DNA of 64,000 nucleotides from positions 62,001-126,000 of the forward strand of contig NZ_BDCG01000017.1 of assembly GCF_001613385.1 (NCBI RefSeq), read 5' to 3'. The stretch comes from Nocardia flavorosea NBRC 108225. GTDB lineage: Bacteria; Actinomycetota; Actinomycetes; Mycobacteriales; Mycobacteriaceae. The position numbers were made by a program, and so were the translations under genes. Position 1 is the first letter of the stretch; each line of letters opens with the position of its first letter. Shown in pieces: positions 16,687 through 25,166 of this stretch. The notes under the pieces were generated by a model that did not search any database, was not told the origin of the DNA, and saw nothing but the letters and a program-made list of their open reading frames with translations.

Positions 16687-18664
16687 GCACACCGCGGCGA
16701 CCGCCACCATCGACACCCTGCTGCGCCGTCATGCCGCCGAGCGTGGAAACCATCCGGCGGTGATCGACCCGCATACGCGCACCACCTATGCCGACCTCGA
16801 CGCCACCGCCCGCCGGCTGGCCGCCGTGTTCGTGGCCGCCGGAATCACCAAGGGCACCCGAGTGGGGCTGGTAGCCCCCAACAGTGTCGGCTGGGTGCGG
16901 ATCGCGCTCGCGCTCACCAGGTTCGGCGCGGTGCTGGTGCCGATGAGCACACTGCTGAAACCACCGGAGCTGATCGCCCAACTACGCGCCGCCGCCGTGG
17001 AAGTACTCATCACCACCGTCGAATTCCGCGGCCACCGTTACCTCGACGGACTCCGTTCCGTACTCGGCGAATCAGTGGACACCACGCCGATCTACCACAG
17101 CGAATTGCCCGCTCTCCGAAGCATATACACCGTCGAATCACTGGGAAACCTCATCGTCTCCGGGCTCCGGGCGGACTCCACCAGCACCCGGGACCTGCAC
17201 ACGCCCGCCGAATCCGAGCCGAAACACGACCTGGGCGCACAGCTCACTCAGGACCCCGGCACCGGTGAACCGCCGCACACCGGCACTGGCCCCGGGCCTG
17301 CGTATGGGCTCGCCCCTGGTCAGCGCACACAGCCGCCGGCCACCACCGGATCCGCCGACACCCCCGACGGCGGCCGGCACATGCGAACGGACCCGGCCTC
17401 CGCACCGCCGCCGCTATCCGGGGACAGCCTCGATCCAGCCCGGAACCCGATCGAGGCCGGCTCCGGCGTGAAGATCTCCTCCGGTACGCGGTCGGCGCAC
17501 GGACCTGCCCATATCCACAGTGCGTCTGCGCAGTTCGCGGTAACACCGGCAGCGACCGAGGTCGCCGACGCGCTGACCGCCACCGTCCGCCCGGCCGACC
17601 CCATGCTCATCATGTTCACCTCCGGCAGCCGTGGCCTGCCCAAAGGCGTTATCCATTCGCACGGTAACGCGCTGGCCGCCGTGCGCTCCGGGCTCACCGC
17701 CCGCTGTATCGACGCCGAGACCCGCCTCTACCTCCCGATGCCGTTCTTCTGGGTCGGCGGGTTCGGCGGTGGCATCCTTTCCGCGCTCGCGGCGGGCGCC
17801 ACCCTGGTCACCGAGGAGATACCGCGGCCGGAATCGACCCTGGAGTTACTCGAACGCGAACGGGTCACCCTGTTCCGGGGCTGGCCCGACCAGGCCGAAG
17901 CCCTCGCCCGCCGGGCGGAAACCCTCGGCACCGATCTGTCCGCGCTGCGGCCCGGCAGCCTCGAGGCCCTACTACCGCCCGGGCAGCGTGCGCGGCCCGG
18001 CGCCCGGGCGAACCTGTTCGGGATGACCGAATCATTCGGCCCCTACTGCGGCTACCCCGCGGATACCGATATGCCCGAATCCGCGCACGGTAGCTGCGGC
18101 CGGCCGTTCGACGGGATGCAGGTGCGCATCGCCGATCCGGCCGGTCACCCGGTGCCCGCGGGCACCATCGGGGAGATCCAGCTGCGCGGACCGCATATCC
18201 TGCGCGGTATCTGCGGCCGCGCCCGCGAGGATCTGTTCACCCCCGACGGCTACTACCCCACCGGCGACCTCGGGCACCTCGACGACGCGGGCTTCCTCTT
18301 CTATCACGGCCGGCGCGACGATATGTTCAAGGTCAACGGCGCGACCGTCTACCCCGGTGAGGTCGAAAAAGCGCTGCGCTCGCTGGACGGCGTCACCGGC
18401 GCTTTCGTCACCGATATCGACCGCAGCGACGCCGCCCGGGTGGCCGCGGCCGTGCTCGTCACGGGCAGCCCGAGCGTCGATCGGCTGCGCGCCGCGACCA
18501 AGGAGATCCTGAGTTCGTTCAAGGTGCCGTCCACCTGGCTGCTGCTCGACTCCGATGCCGATATCCCGCGCGGCACCACAGGCAAGGTGGATCTCGCCGC
18601 GCTGCGAAAGTTGCTGACCGACCGCGGTGTCGAGGCCGGCACCGCCACCGCGCCCCCGCACTGA
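16679..18664 (+). CDS. AMP-dependent acyl-CoA synthetase with a large disordered insertion
   Basis: A 661-residue ligase, about 130 residues longer than its neighbour. Residues 1-160 and 300-661 align with the previous enzyme (APNSVGWVRIALALTRFGAV; P-loop MFTSGSRGLPKGVIHSHG; FFWVGGFGGGIL; LFGMTESFG; TGDLGHLDDAGFLFYHGR; lysine in RGTTGKVDLAALRK). Between them, residues about 165-295, is a Pro/Thr/Gly/Ser-rich stretch (TGEPPHTGTGPGPAYG, ASAPPPLSGDS) just before the P-loop. Codon use stays GC-rich, so it is translated sequence without evident fold. ATG 16679 overlaps the upstream stop. Acid substrate unknown. Confidence 0.88.
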   Translation: MPEHTAATATIDTLLRRHAAERGNHPAVIDPHTRTTYADLDATARRLAAVFVAAGITKGTRVGLVAPNSVGWVRIALALTRFGAVLVPMSTLLKPPELIAQLRAAAVEVLITTVEFRGHRYLDGLRSVLGESVDTTPIYHSELPALRSIYTVESLGNLIVSGLRADSTSTRDLHTPAESEPKHDLGAQLTQDPGTGEPPHTGTGPGPAYGLAPGQRTQPPATTGSADTPDGGRHMRTDPASAPPPLSGDSLDPARNPIEAGSGVKISSGTRSAHGPAHIHSASAQFAVTPAATEVADALTATVRPADPMLIMFTSGSRGLPKGVIHSHGNALAAVRSGLTARCIDAETRLYLPMPFFWVGGFGGGILSALAAGATLVTEEIPRPESTLELLERERVTLFRGWPDQAEALARRAETLGTDLSALRPGSLEALLPPGQRARPGARANLFGMTESFGPYCGYPADTDMPESAHGSCGRPFDGMQVRIADPAGHPVPAGTIGEIQLRGPHILRGICGRAREDLFTPDGYYPTGDLGHLDDAGFLFYHGRRDDMFKVNGATVYPGEVEKALRSLDGVTGAFVTDIDRSDAARVAAAVLVTGSPSVDRLRAATKEILSSFKVPSTWLLLDSDADIPRGTTGKVDLAALRKLLTDRGVEAGTATAPPH

Positions 18665-18755
18665 ACACTTCTCCTCCGGTACCGCATACGTCACCGCAAT
18701 CGACCCGCGCACCCGGAACGGGATGCATTCGACGATACCTCGACAAGGACCGACC

Positions 18756-19160
18756 ATGACTTCCACCCAGGCGATCGGCGATCTACTCGACCACATCGGC
18801 TTCCGGAAGGAACCGGACGAATCAGGTGCGATGACCTGGGAACTGCCTGTGGCACCTCACGTCGTCAACAACTCGGGCGGCCTGCAAGGTGGTCTCGTTG
18901 CCACCCTCGTCGATATCGCCGCGGGCACACTGGCTTTGGATAGCCTGCCGGTCGGCGGCGTGGTGACCTCGGACCTGAGCGTCCGCTATTTCCGCGCTGT
19001 CACCACCGGTACGGCCCGCGCGGTATCCACCATCGTGCACGCCGGGAAGCGCTCGATCGTCGTACAGGTCGAGGTGCGGAACATGCCCGAGAACCACCTC
19101 GCCGCCCTCGCCACGGTGAGCTTCGCGATCGTCGGGTACAACACCCGCACCGGCAACTGA
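18756..19160 (+). CDS. PaaI-type acyl-CoA thioesterase
   Basis: A 134-residue single hotdog domain. NNSGGLQGGLVATLVDIAAG is the active-site helix (Asp/Gly-rich, PaaI-like), followed by TSDLSVRYFRAVTTG. It would hydrolyse a dead-end or product acyl-CoA. ATG 18756 is chosen after CAAGGA; an open frame upstream continues to 18627 without a start signal. Last gene of the crotonase/ligase operon, 91 bases after the third ligase. Confidence 0.85.
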   Translation: MTSTQAIGDLLDHIGFRKEPDESGAMTWELPVAPHVVNNSGGLQGGLVATLVDIAAGTLALDSLPVGGVVTSDLSVRYFRAVTTGTARAVSTIVHAGKRSIVVQVEVRNMPENHLAALATVSFAIVGYNTRTGN

Positions 19161-19399
19161 CGCCCTCCGAAGTCCTTCTCCGCACACGCCCAGCACGGTT
19201 GATCGCGCTTCCGATACCGCCCAGCCGGCGAGGTCTTCGGCGGCACCGAGGACAACACCGTCGTCATCGACTCCGCCTTCGGTTCCGGCGGCGATGGCAG
19301 GATGCTACCTACACGTCGGCCGTCAGCACGTAACAGTAGCTGAGTATTTGCCGGCACAGGAGAGTGGACCCTTTTCCGCCCAGTAGAGGAGCACGATAG

Positions 19400-19747
19400 A
19401 TGCGTTCTACGGTCCGCAACGGGCTTGCCGCCGCCGCGATCACCGCCGCGGGACTCACCGCACTCGCCCCGTCCGCCGCCGCCCAGCCCTCCATGTACAA
19501 CCCGGTGATCACGCCGTGCAACCACCTGTTCCGCACACCACTCGGGGCACCACGCCCCGGCACCGACGTCTATTGGAGCCCGTTCGGCACCAGCGGCATC
19601 GTCTGCTACCACTGGGGCACCGGGATGCCGGACTTCTATCAGCGCGATCCATGGGGCAATTGGCACGACATGAACGAACTGACGCCCGGCCACTTCTTCT
19701 ATGCGCTGCCCACCTCGACCGTGCCCGACCAGGCCACCTGGGGCTGA
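19400..19747 (+). CDS. Secreted small hypothetical protein
   Basis: A 115-residue protein with a Sec signal peptide: MRSTVRNGLAAAAITAAGL, then ALAPSAAAQ with a likely cut near residue 28. The mature part is rich in aromatic residues (VYWSPFGTSGIVCYHWG, DFYQRDPWGNWHDMNE) and has two cysteines that could form one disulfide. GAGGAG precedes ATG 19400. Similar small exported proteins are common in Nocardia and mycobacteria, without known function. Confidence 0.75.
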   Translation: MRSTVRNGLAAAAITAAGLTALAPSAAAQPSMYNPVITPCNHLFRTPLGAPRPGTDVYWSPFGTSGIVCYHWGTGMPDFYQRDPWGNWHDMNELTPGHFFYALPTSTVPDQATWG

Positions 19748-19791
19748 ATCACCCACTGCGCGGCACTCACAACGACCGGTCGAGCCATCCT

Positions 19792-20738
19792 GTGACCGTC
19801 GATCTTGCTCTACCGTGGCTATCCATGCACCTCGGGCTGGCCCAGCTGGTCGACCCTCGCCTCCGGCTTCTCACCGACGAGTCACGCGCTTTCCATGAGA
19901 ACCGCGCGACCGGACGGGGTCCGAACAGTCCGGAGGAGCTTCGCGCAATCCGGGCCGGCCTGCCCGAGCCGGCCCCGGCGAGTCCCCCAGCTGTCGAAGA
20001 ACTGGTCGCCGCGACGGACGCGGCGTCCCGCTACGGTTCCACGCTCCCGAGGACGCGGTGAAAGGCGTCTTCCTGGAGATCCACGGCGGCGGTTTCTATA
20101 TGGGGTCAGCCGCCGCAAGCGACCTCGGCAACCGCCGGCTCACCGACGCACTCGGTATCGCAGTCGCGAGCGTGGACTATCGGCTCGCACCCGAACATCC
20201 CTGGCCGGCCGCGCCGGACAATTGCGAAACCGCCGCACTCTGGCTCGCCGAGCACGCCCAGCACCGTTTCGGCACAGCGAAGCTCGCTATCGGGGGCTTT
20301 TCGGCCGGCGCAACACTGGCGATGACGACACTGCTGCGCCTGCGTGATCGGGGCGTCGCGGCATTCGATTGTGCTGTGCTGCAATTCGGCACCTACGATC
20401 TGAGCGCACAGACACCGGCCGGCCGTCTCATCGCCGACGAGTATTTCCTCGAGGCATACGCCGGCACGGCCCCGGACCGAACGAACCCCGACATCTCTCC
20501 GATCTACGCCGACCTGACCGGCCTGCCGCCGATCCTCATGGTCGTCGGCGACGCCGATATCCTGCTTCAGGACAACCTGGCCATGGCCGCTCGGCTATCG
20601 GCCTCCGGCGCGGACATCGATCTCCGCGTCTACCCCGACTCGCCCCACGGGTTCACCGGACATCCGACCCCGATGGCGCAGGCCGCGCTCGAAGATATCC
20701 ACACCTGGCTCGGCCGACACCTGAACTCGACACAGTGA
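19792..20738 (+). pseudogene. Alpha/beta hydrolase (hormone-sensitive-lipase type), single-base frameshift
   Basis: From GTG 19792 the frame reads VTVDLALPWLSMHLGLAQLV and DPRLRLLTDESRAFHE, the lid region of HSL-family esterases. It runs out of frame at about 20013-20025, after EELVAATD; from there the -1 frame reads GVPLRFHAPEDAVKGVF, HGGGFYMG (oxyanion hole), GGFSAGATLA (nucleophile Ser), GDADILLQDN (Asp) and DSPHGFTGH (His). So every catalytic element is present but one base is missing between the two halves. The second half alone is open from GTG 20058 (226 codons). Original function: esterase/lipase on small acyl esters. Real frameshift or sequencing error cannot be told apart here. Confidence 0.75.
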
Positions 20739-20820
20739 CCCGTATGTCGCCGCCATCGTCTTCGTTCCGGGCACCCTCAGGCCTCGCTGACCTCGCAGCG
20801 GCTACACGTCACGGCACGGT

Positions 20821-21474
20821 TCAGTATTCGAGCGCGGTCCACGGGATGTGGATCGGGAACGGATGGCCGATATGTATGCCGTGCTCATCGGCAGGTGTCC
20901 ACTCGTCGACCAGCAGGTAATTGGTCGGATGCAGCGGATGGACATCATCGGGCAGGGATGCGTACCCGGTCTGCAGGGCGTACGCGCGGACGGCAGATAT
21001 CGCACTGCGCCCGGACGCCAGGGTGACCTCCCAGTACCAGGGGATACCCGCAGCCGCGTAGCGTCCCTTCTTCGCCTCCATATCCGCCTGTTTGTTCGAC
21101 GGCGACAATACTTCGCCGACCAGCAGCGTATCGGTGGCCCGGACATCTGCGAACGGTGATTCGAGACAGTGGTACACCAGAAAATCCGGTGTCAGGAAAT
21201 CGGACTTCCCGCTGCTTCGGAGGAAAACGTTGGTTTCGAAGTTCACGGTCCAGCAGGTCTCGGGATCTTCCGACATGCGCTTGCGCGCGCAACGTTCGAT
21301 TTCGTTCCGCATACGTGCCGTGAACATCTGATGCTCGCCCGGACCGCGACGCAGCCACACCACCCGACCGTCCCAGAGCTCGATCTGCTCCGCGATCTCT
21401 TCGGGTAGTTGCTCCAGTTCCTCCCAGGTCATGTACTCGGGAAGGTCGGGGCGGTCGGTCTCCGGCAGGGACAT
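20821..21474 (-). CDS. Uma2 family PD-(D/E)XK nuclease-like protein
   Basis: A 217-residue protein with the Uma2 (DUF820) fold: MTWEELEQLPEEIAEQIELW at the start, FLTPDFLVYH carrying the first acidic residue, VGEVLSPSNKQADMEAKKG with the E and K of the restriction-like core, and YAAAGIPWYWEV. These proteins are presumed endonucleases of unknown role, frequent in actinobacteria and cyanobacteria. ATG 21474 (MSLPETDRPD) is chosen by comparison with the family; the frame is open 37 codons further with no ribosome site at either place. Confidence 0.82.
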   Translation of the reverse strand: MSLPETDRPDLPEYMTWEELEQLPEEIAEQIELWDGRVVWLRRGPGEHQMFTARMRNEIERCARKRMSEDPETCWTVNFETNVFLRSSGKSDFLTPDFLVYHCLESPFADVRATDTLLVGEVLSPSNKQADMEAKKGRYAAAGIPWYWEVTLASGRSAISAVRAYALQTGYASLPDDVHPLHPTNYLLVDEWTPADEHGIHIGHPFPIHIPWTALEY

Positions 21475-21704
21475 ATCGCCATGGTAAGCCACCGCACCAC
21501 GCCCGACCGGCGGGTCGCTCCGGTGCACCTTTCCTCGGTTGGCCGCCAGTACCGTCATACTGTCGCGTCCTGTCGCGCCCGCCACAGGGGACTACGGGGC
21601 CCGTCTGGCGACGGCTGACACCAATGCCGACAGCTCCCCGGCGGCAGACAGCCGGATGGCGAGCCCTCGATAGACATACGGATGGGTGGATGGCGATCGT
21701 CCGG

Positions 21705-23200
21705 TCAGTTCTCCTGACAGAGGGCGGCGACGGCGTCCGCCCGCACCTTCATGGCGGCATTTCGCGGCAGCTCGTCGACGATCGCGATGTCGACCGGCAT
21801 GTGGTGACCGGGTAGCGCCTCCCGGACCAGCTCGCGTAGTTCGGTGGAGTCCGGTTCCCCACGTTCGCGACGCAACTCCACCGCCGCGAACGGCACCTGC
21901 CCGAGCCTGCGGTCCGGAACGCCGACCACACAGGCATCACGGACCGCGGGATGCTCGAGCAGGACCACGCGCACCGACTCGGGCAGGATCTTGAAACCGC
22001 CACGGTTGATCGCGCCGTCCGCCCGGACGTACACCGTGACGAAACCGTCGGCATCCATCACGCCAGATCCGTGGTGCGCAGGAAATCGGGTCCGACCGCT
22101 TCGACACGAGCCGCGAGCACCCCGCGCTCGCCGGCCGGTACCTCGTCCCCGGTTTCCGGATCGAGGATGCGCACCTCGGCACCCGGCAGCGGCCGGCCCG
22201 CACTGCCGGCCTTCACGGCGCCGAATTCCCGGTACAGATCGGGTGTCCATGCGCACACCGAACCGGCGAACTCGGTTGCCCCGTATGCCACAGCAGGGCA
22301 ACGCCGAATCGGCGTTCGAACTCCGCGCGCAGTTCCGGGTCCAGCGGGCCCGATCCGCCGGGCAGGTACTCCAGCGAGGACAGGTCCTCCGGCGCCACGT
22401 CGGCGTCGAGCAGCATGCGCAGTTTGGCCGGCTGGACTCCGGTGCGCCGGATCCGGTAGTTCTTCACGGCCCTGACCCACGGCTCGACCGCGAACTTCTC
22501 CAGCAGGATCATCCGCTTTTCCTTGGTAGGGCGCGTCGAGCAACTGACAGATGCCGATACTGCCGAACGGCCAGAACATCAACCCCGGCGGATCGCGGGG
22601 CGCGGCGGGTAATCCGCCGGTCATACTCAGCACGGTGTGTGCCAGTGCGGCGGTGCCGATCGGCACACGTTCGGGTGGACCGGTGGTACCGCTGGTCAGG
22701 ATGTGCAGGCCTGCTTCCTCCCGGCAGGGCCGGCGGGCGGACGGGTCACCGGTTACCACGGTCTCGACCCACTGTGGCCCTGCCGTCAGGGAGATGCCCG
22801 CGCTGCCGATACGGGTGCACGCGGCCCGGACCGGCTCCGTCCAGTCCTCGGCGGCGGCCAGTACCGCGCTCAGCCCCAGTCGCTCGACTTCGGCCGCCAG
22901 CGAACCGGGCGACTGATAGGAATTGATCATCGCGACCGGCCGCCGCCCCGCGACGAAACCGAGTACCGACGCGGCGTGCGGGATCCGATTGCGCACGACA
23001 ATCCCTACCCGCGCACCGGGCTCGCTCCCGGCCGGCGTCATTGCGTGGTCGACGGCATCGATGCAGGCGGCGATCTCGGTGCCCGAGTACCAGCGCTGTT
23101 CGAATTCGATACAGGGACGCTCGCCATATTCCGCTATCCGGCCGGCCAGATGGGCGGCGAAGGCGCTGCCGGGGTCTTCCTCATGGCGGGTGCCGGTCAT
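21705..23200 (-). pseudogene. Broken AMP-dependent acyl-CoA synthetase (three frameshifts)
   Basis: Read on the minus strand, ligase sequence passes through frames in turn: from 23200 MTGTRHEEDPG through HILTSGTTGPPERVPIG (P-loop) to SIGICQLLDAPYQGK; then near 22525 to MILLEKFAVEPWVRAVKNY and LEYLPGGSGPLDPELRA; near 22290 back to AYGATEFAGSVCAWTPD and PDFLRTTDLA; near 22060 to MDADGFVTVYVRADGAINRG and LGQVPFAAVELRRERG, ending at 21705. The order is correct and nothing large is missing, so it is one gene with at least three small indels. Its catalytic-lysine segment is NAAMKVRAD instead of SGK. It is a paralogue of the ligase at 13257. Confidence 0.85.
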
Positions 23201-23276
23201 ACCTGGACCCCGATCACGATTCGGCCGGCGCGGGCGGCCGGTAGAACAGCATCAGCTGACCGATACCGGCCGGTAG

Positions 23277-23399
23277 AGCGGATCCTACCGCGACGTCCGG
23301 CTCCTGCGACTCTACGAGGGCACCAGCGAAATCCAGCGGTTGATCATCGGTGGCGGCCTGGTCAAGAATGCCCGGCGACAGGGCACACCGCCGGCCTGA
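23277..23399 (+). pseudogene. C-terminal remnant of an acyl-CoA dehydrogenase
   Basis: The plus strand from 23286 reads YRDVRLLRLYEGTSEIQRLI then IGGGLVKNARRQG and a TGA at 23397. RLYEGTSEIQR is the signature end of acyl-CoA dehydrogenases (FAD- and substrate-binding helix). An in-frame stop at 23274 and the absence of the other about 340 residues show that only the tail remains. Confidence 0.8.
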
Positions 23400-23452
23400 T
23401 CCCCCGGCTCGGCCGCCGCCGGGACATGCGGCGGCCGAGCCGGCGGCGGCGG

Positions 23453-25123
23453 TCAGGCCTGGCCTGTCACCTGCTCGCGGGCCCAGCGGTAGTCGGCTTT
23501 ACCCGCAGGACTGCGCATGATCTCGGGCCGGTACACCACGGCTTTAGGAAGTTTGTAGCGCGCGAGGGACTGCCCGGCATGGGCGATCAGTTCGTCGGCC
23601 TCGGTTGTAGCGCCCTCGACGAGTTCGACGACGGCCACCACTTCCTGGCCCCAGCGCTCGCTCGGGCGGCCCACCACCAGCACATCGGCCACGGCCGGAT
23701 GCGAGGAGATCGCGATCTCCACCTCCTCGGCGAAGATCTTCTCGCCCCCGGAGTTGATGGTCATGGAGTCGCGGCCCAGCAGTTCGACCGAGCCGTCGGC
23801 GAGGAGACGGGCGCGGTCGCCGGGCAGGACGTAGCGCACGCCGTCGATCACCGGGAACGTTGCGGCGGTCTTCTCCGCATCGCCCTTGTAGCCGAGCGGG
23901 GTGAACCGGCGTTGCGCCAGCCAGCCGATCCCGTCGTGGCCGGGCTCGAGTACGGATCCGAGATCCTCGGCGACAAACCGAGTATCGGCGCCCGCCGAGA
24001 ATTTCCCGGTCGATACGAATCCGGCGGCGGATACGTGGTGCATCTGCGCGCCGGTTTCCGAGGAACCGACACCGTCGAGTACTGCCAGACCCGGGACCGC
24101 CGCGATCCAGCGTTCTTTGACGGCCGGGCTGAGCACCGCACCGCCGTTGGCGAGCGCCACCATCGAGGACACGTCCGCGCCACCGGATTCCACGGCGGCC
24201 AGCACCGGACGCGCCAGCGCATCCCCCACCACCATGGCGACCGAAACTTTCTCCCGCTCGATGGTGTGCACGATCTCGTCGGCGTCGATGCGGTCGGTGA
24301 CCGAGGGCAGCACGATTGTCTGGCCGGTGGTCATGGCCGTGAGCACCGCCCACTGTGCCGCGCCGTGGATCAGCGGCGGGATCACCATGAGTTTCATCCC
24401 CGGATTGGCGCGCGCCCGTTCCGCGATTTCGTCGTGGGAGGCGATCGTGGCGCCGCTGCTCGCATCGCGGCCGCCGCAGGCTCCCATATAGATATCGTGC
24501 TGGCGCCACAGCACCCCCTTCGGCATTCCGGTGGTGCCGCCGGTGTAGAGCACGTAGAGGTCGTCCGGGGAGGGTTCGACCGGTAGCGGTTCGGGTTCGG
24601 TGGCGGCGAGCACCGTTTCGTAGTCGACGGCGCCGTCGAGCAGGTCGTTATCGGACGAGTCGGCGATCTGGATCAGCACCCGCAGGCCGGGCAGGTCCGG
24701 CAGTACCTCGGCGAGCATCGGCGCGAACGCGGCGTGGTAGACCACCGCGGTGGCGCCGGAATCGGCGAGCAGGTACTGCAATTCGTTCTCGACGTAGCGG
24801 TAGTTGACGTTGAACGGCGCCACCCGCGCCCGGAACGCGCCGATCATGCTCTCGACGAATTCGGGTCCGTTGTAGGCGTAGATGCCCAGGAGATCCTGGC
24901 CGACTTCGTGGTTCGCCAGATCCGGCCGTTCGGTACTGCATCCCAGCCCCTGGGCGTGCAGATAGGCCGCCAGGCGCCGGGAACGGTCGGCGACCTGCGC
25001 GTAGGTGTGCCGGCGCTCGCCCTGCACGATCAGATCCCGGTCCGGGATCACGGCGGCGGCGGTATCGACGGCGGATACGAGTGTGAACTGTGGTTCGGTT
25101 CCGGTCGCAGAAGTTGGGGACAA
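23453..25123 (-). CDS. FadD19/FadD17-like long-chain or steroid acyl-CoA synthetase
   Basis: A 556-residue adenylate-forming ligase. P-loop YVLYTGGTTGMPKGVLWR followed by HDIYMGACGG, IPPLIHGAAQW, GVGSSETG, then YVLPGDRARLLADGSVELLG, SMTINSGGEKIFAEEVE and lysine in RSPAGKADYRWA. This combination is characteristic of the FadD19 group, whose studied members activate steroid side-chain acids, but substrate must be tested. Residues near 70 (STERPDLANHEVGQDL) look like an insertion. The start is set at TTG 25123, with GAGGAG six bases before. Third gene of a minus operon after a dehydrogenase and an aldehyde dehydrogenase. Confidence 0.88.
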   Translation of the reverse strand: MSPTSATGTEPQFTLVSAVDTAAAVIPDRDLIVQGERRHTYAQVADRSRRLAAYLHAQGLGCSTERPDLANHEVGQDLLGIYAYNGPEFVESMIGAFRARVAPFNVNYRYVENELQYLLADSGATAVVYHAAFAPMLAEVLPDLPGLRVLIQIADSSDNDLLDGAVDYETVLAATEPEPLPVEPSPDDLYVLYTGGTTGMPKGVLWRQHDIYMGACGGRDASSGATIASHDEIAERARANPGMKLMVIPPLIHGAAQWAVLTAMTTGQTIVLPSVTDRIDADEIVHTIEREKVSVAMVVGDALARPVLAAVESGGADVSSMVALANGGAVLSPAVKERWIAAVPGLAVLDGVGSSETGAQMHHVSAAGFVSTGKFSAGADTRFVAEDLGSVLEPGHDGIGWLAQRRFTPLGYKGDAEKTAATFPVIDGVRYVLPGDRARLLADGSVELLGRDSMTINSGGEKIFAEEVEIAISSHPAVADVLVVGRPSERWGQEVVAVVELVEGATTEADELIAHAGQSLARYKLPKAVVYRPEIMRSPAGKADYRWAREQVTGQA

Positions 25124-25166
25124 CGGTGACTCCTCGTTCGTCTGAGGCGCGATGGCGCAGCCCGGA

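Noticed and set aside
23265..23276. Perfect palindrome TACCGGCCGGTA
   Set aside because: Short and GC-rich, not matching other operators; lies between two decayed genes, so it could be chance.
22637..24586. 649-codon open frame on the plus strand
   Set aside because: Antisense to the ligase pseudogene and FadD19-like gene and reads across the dehydrogenase remnant out of frame.
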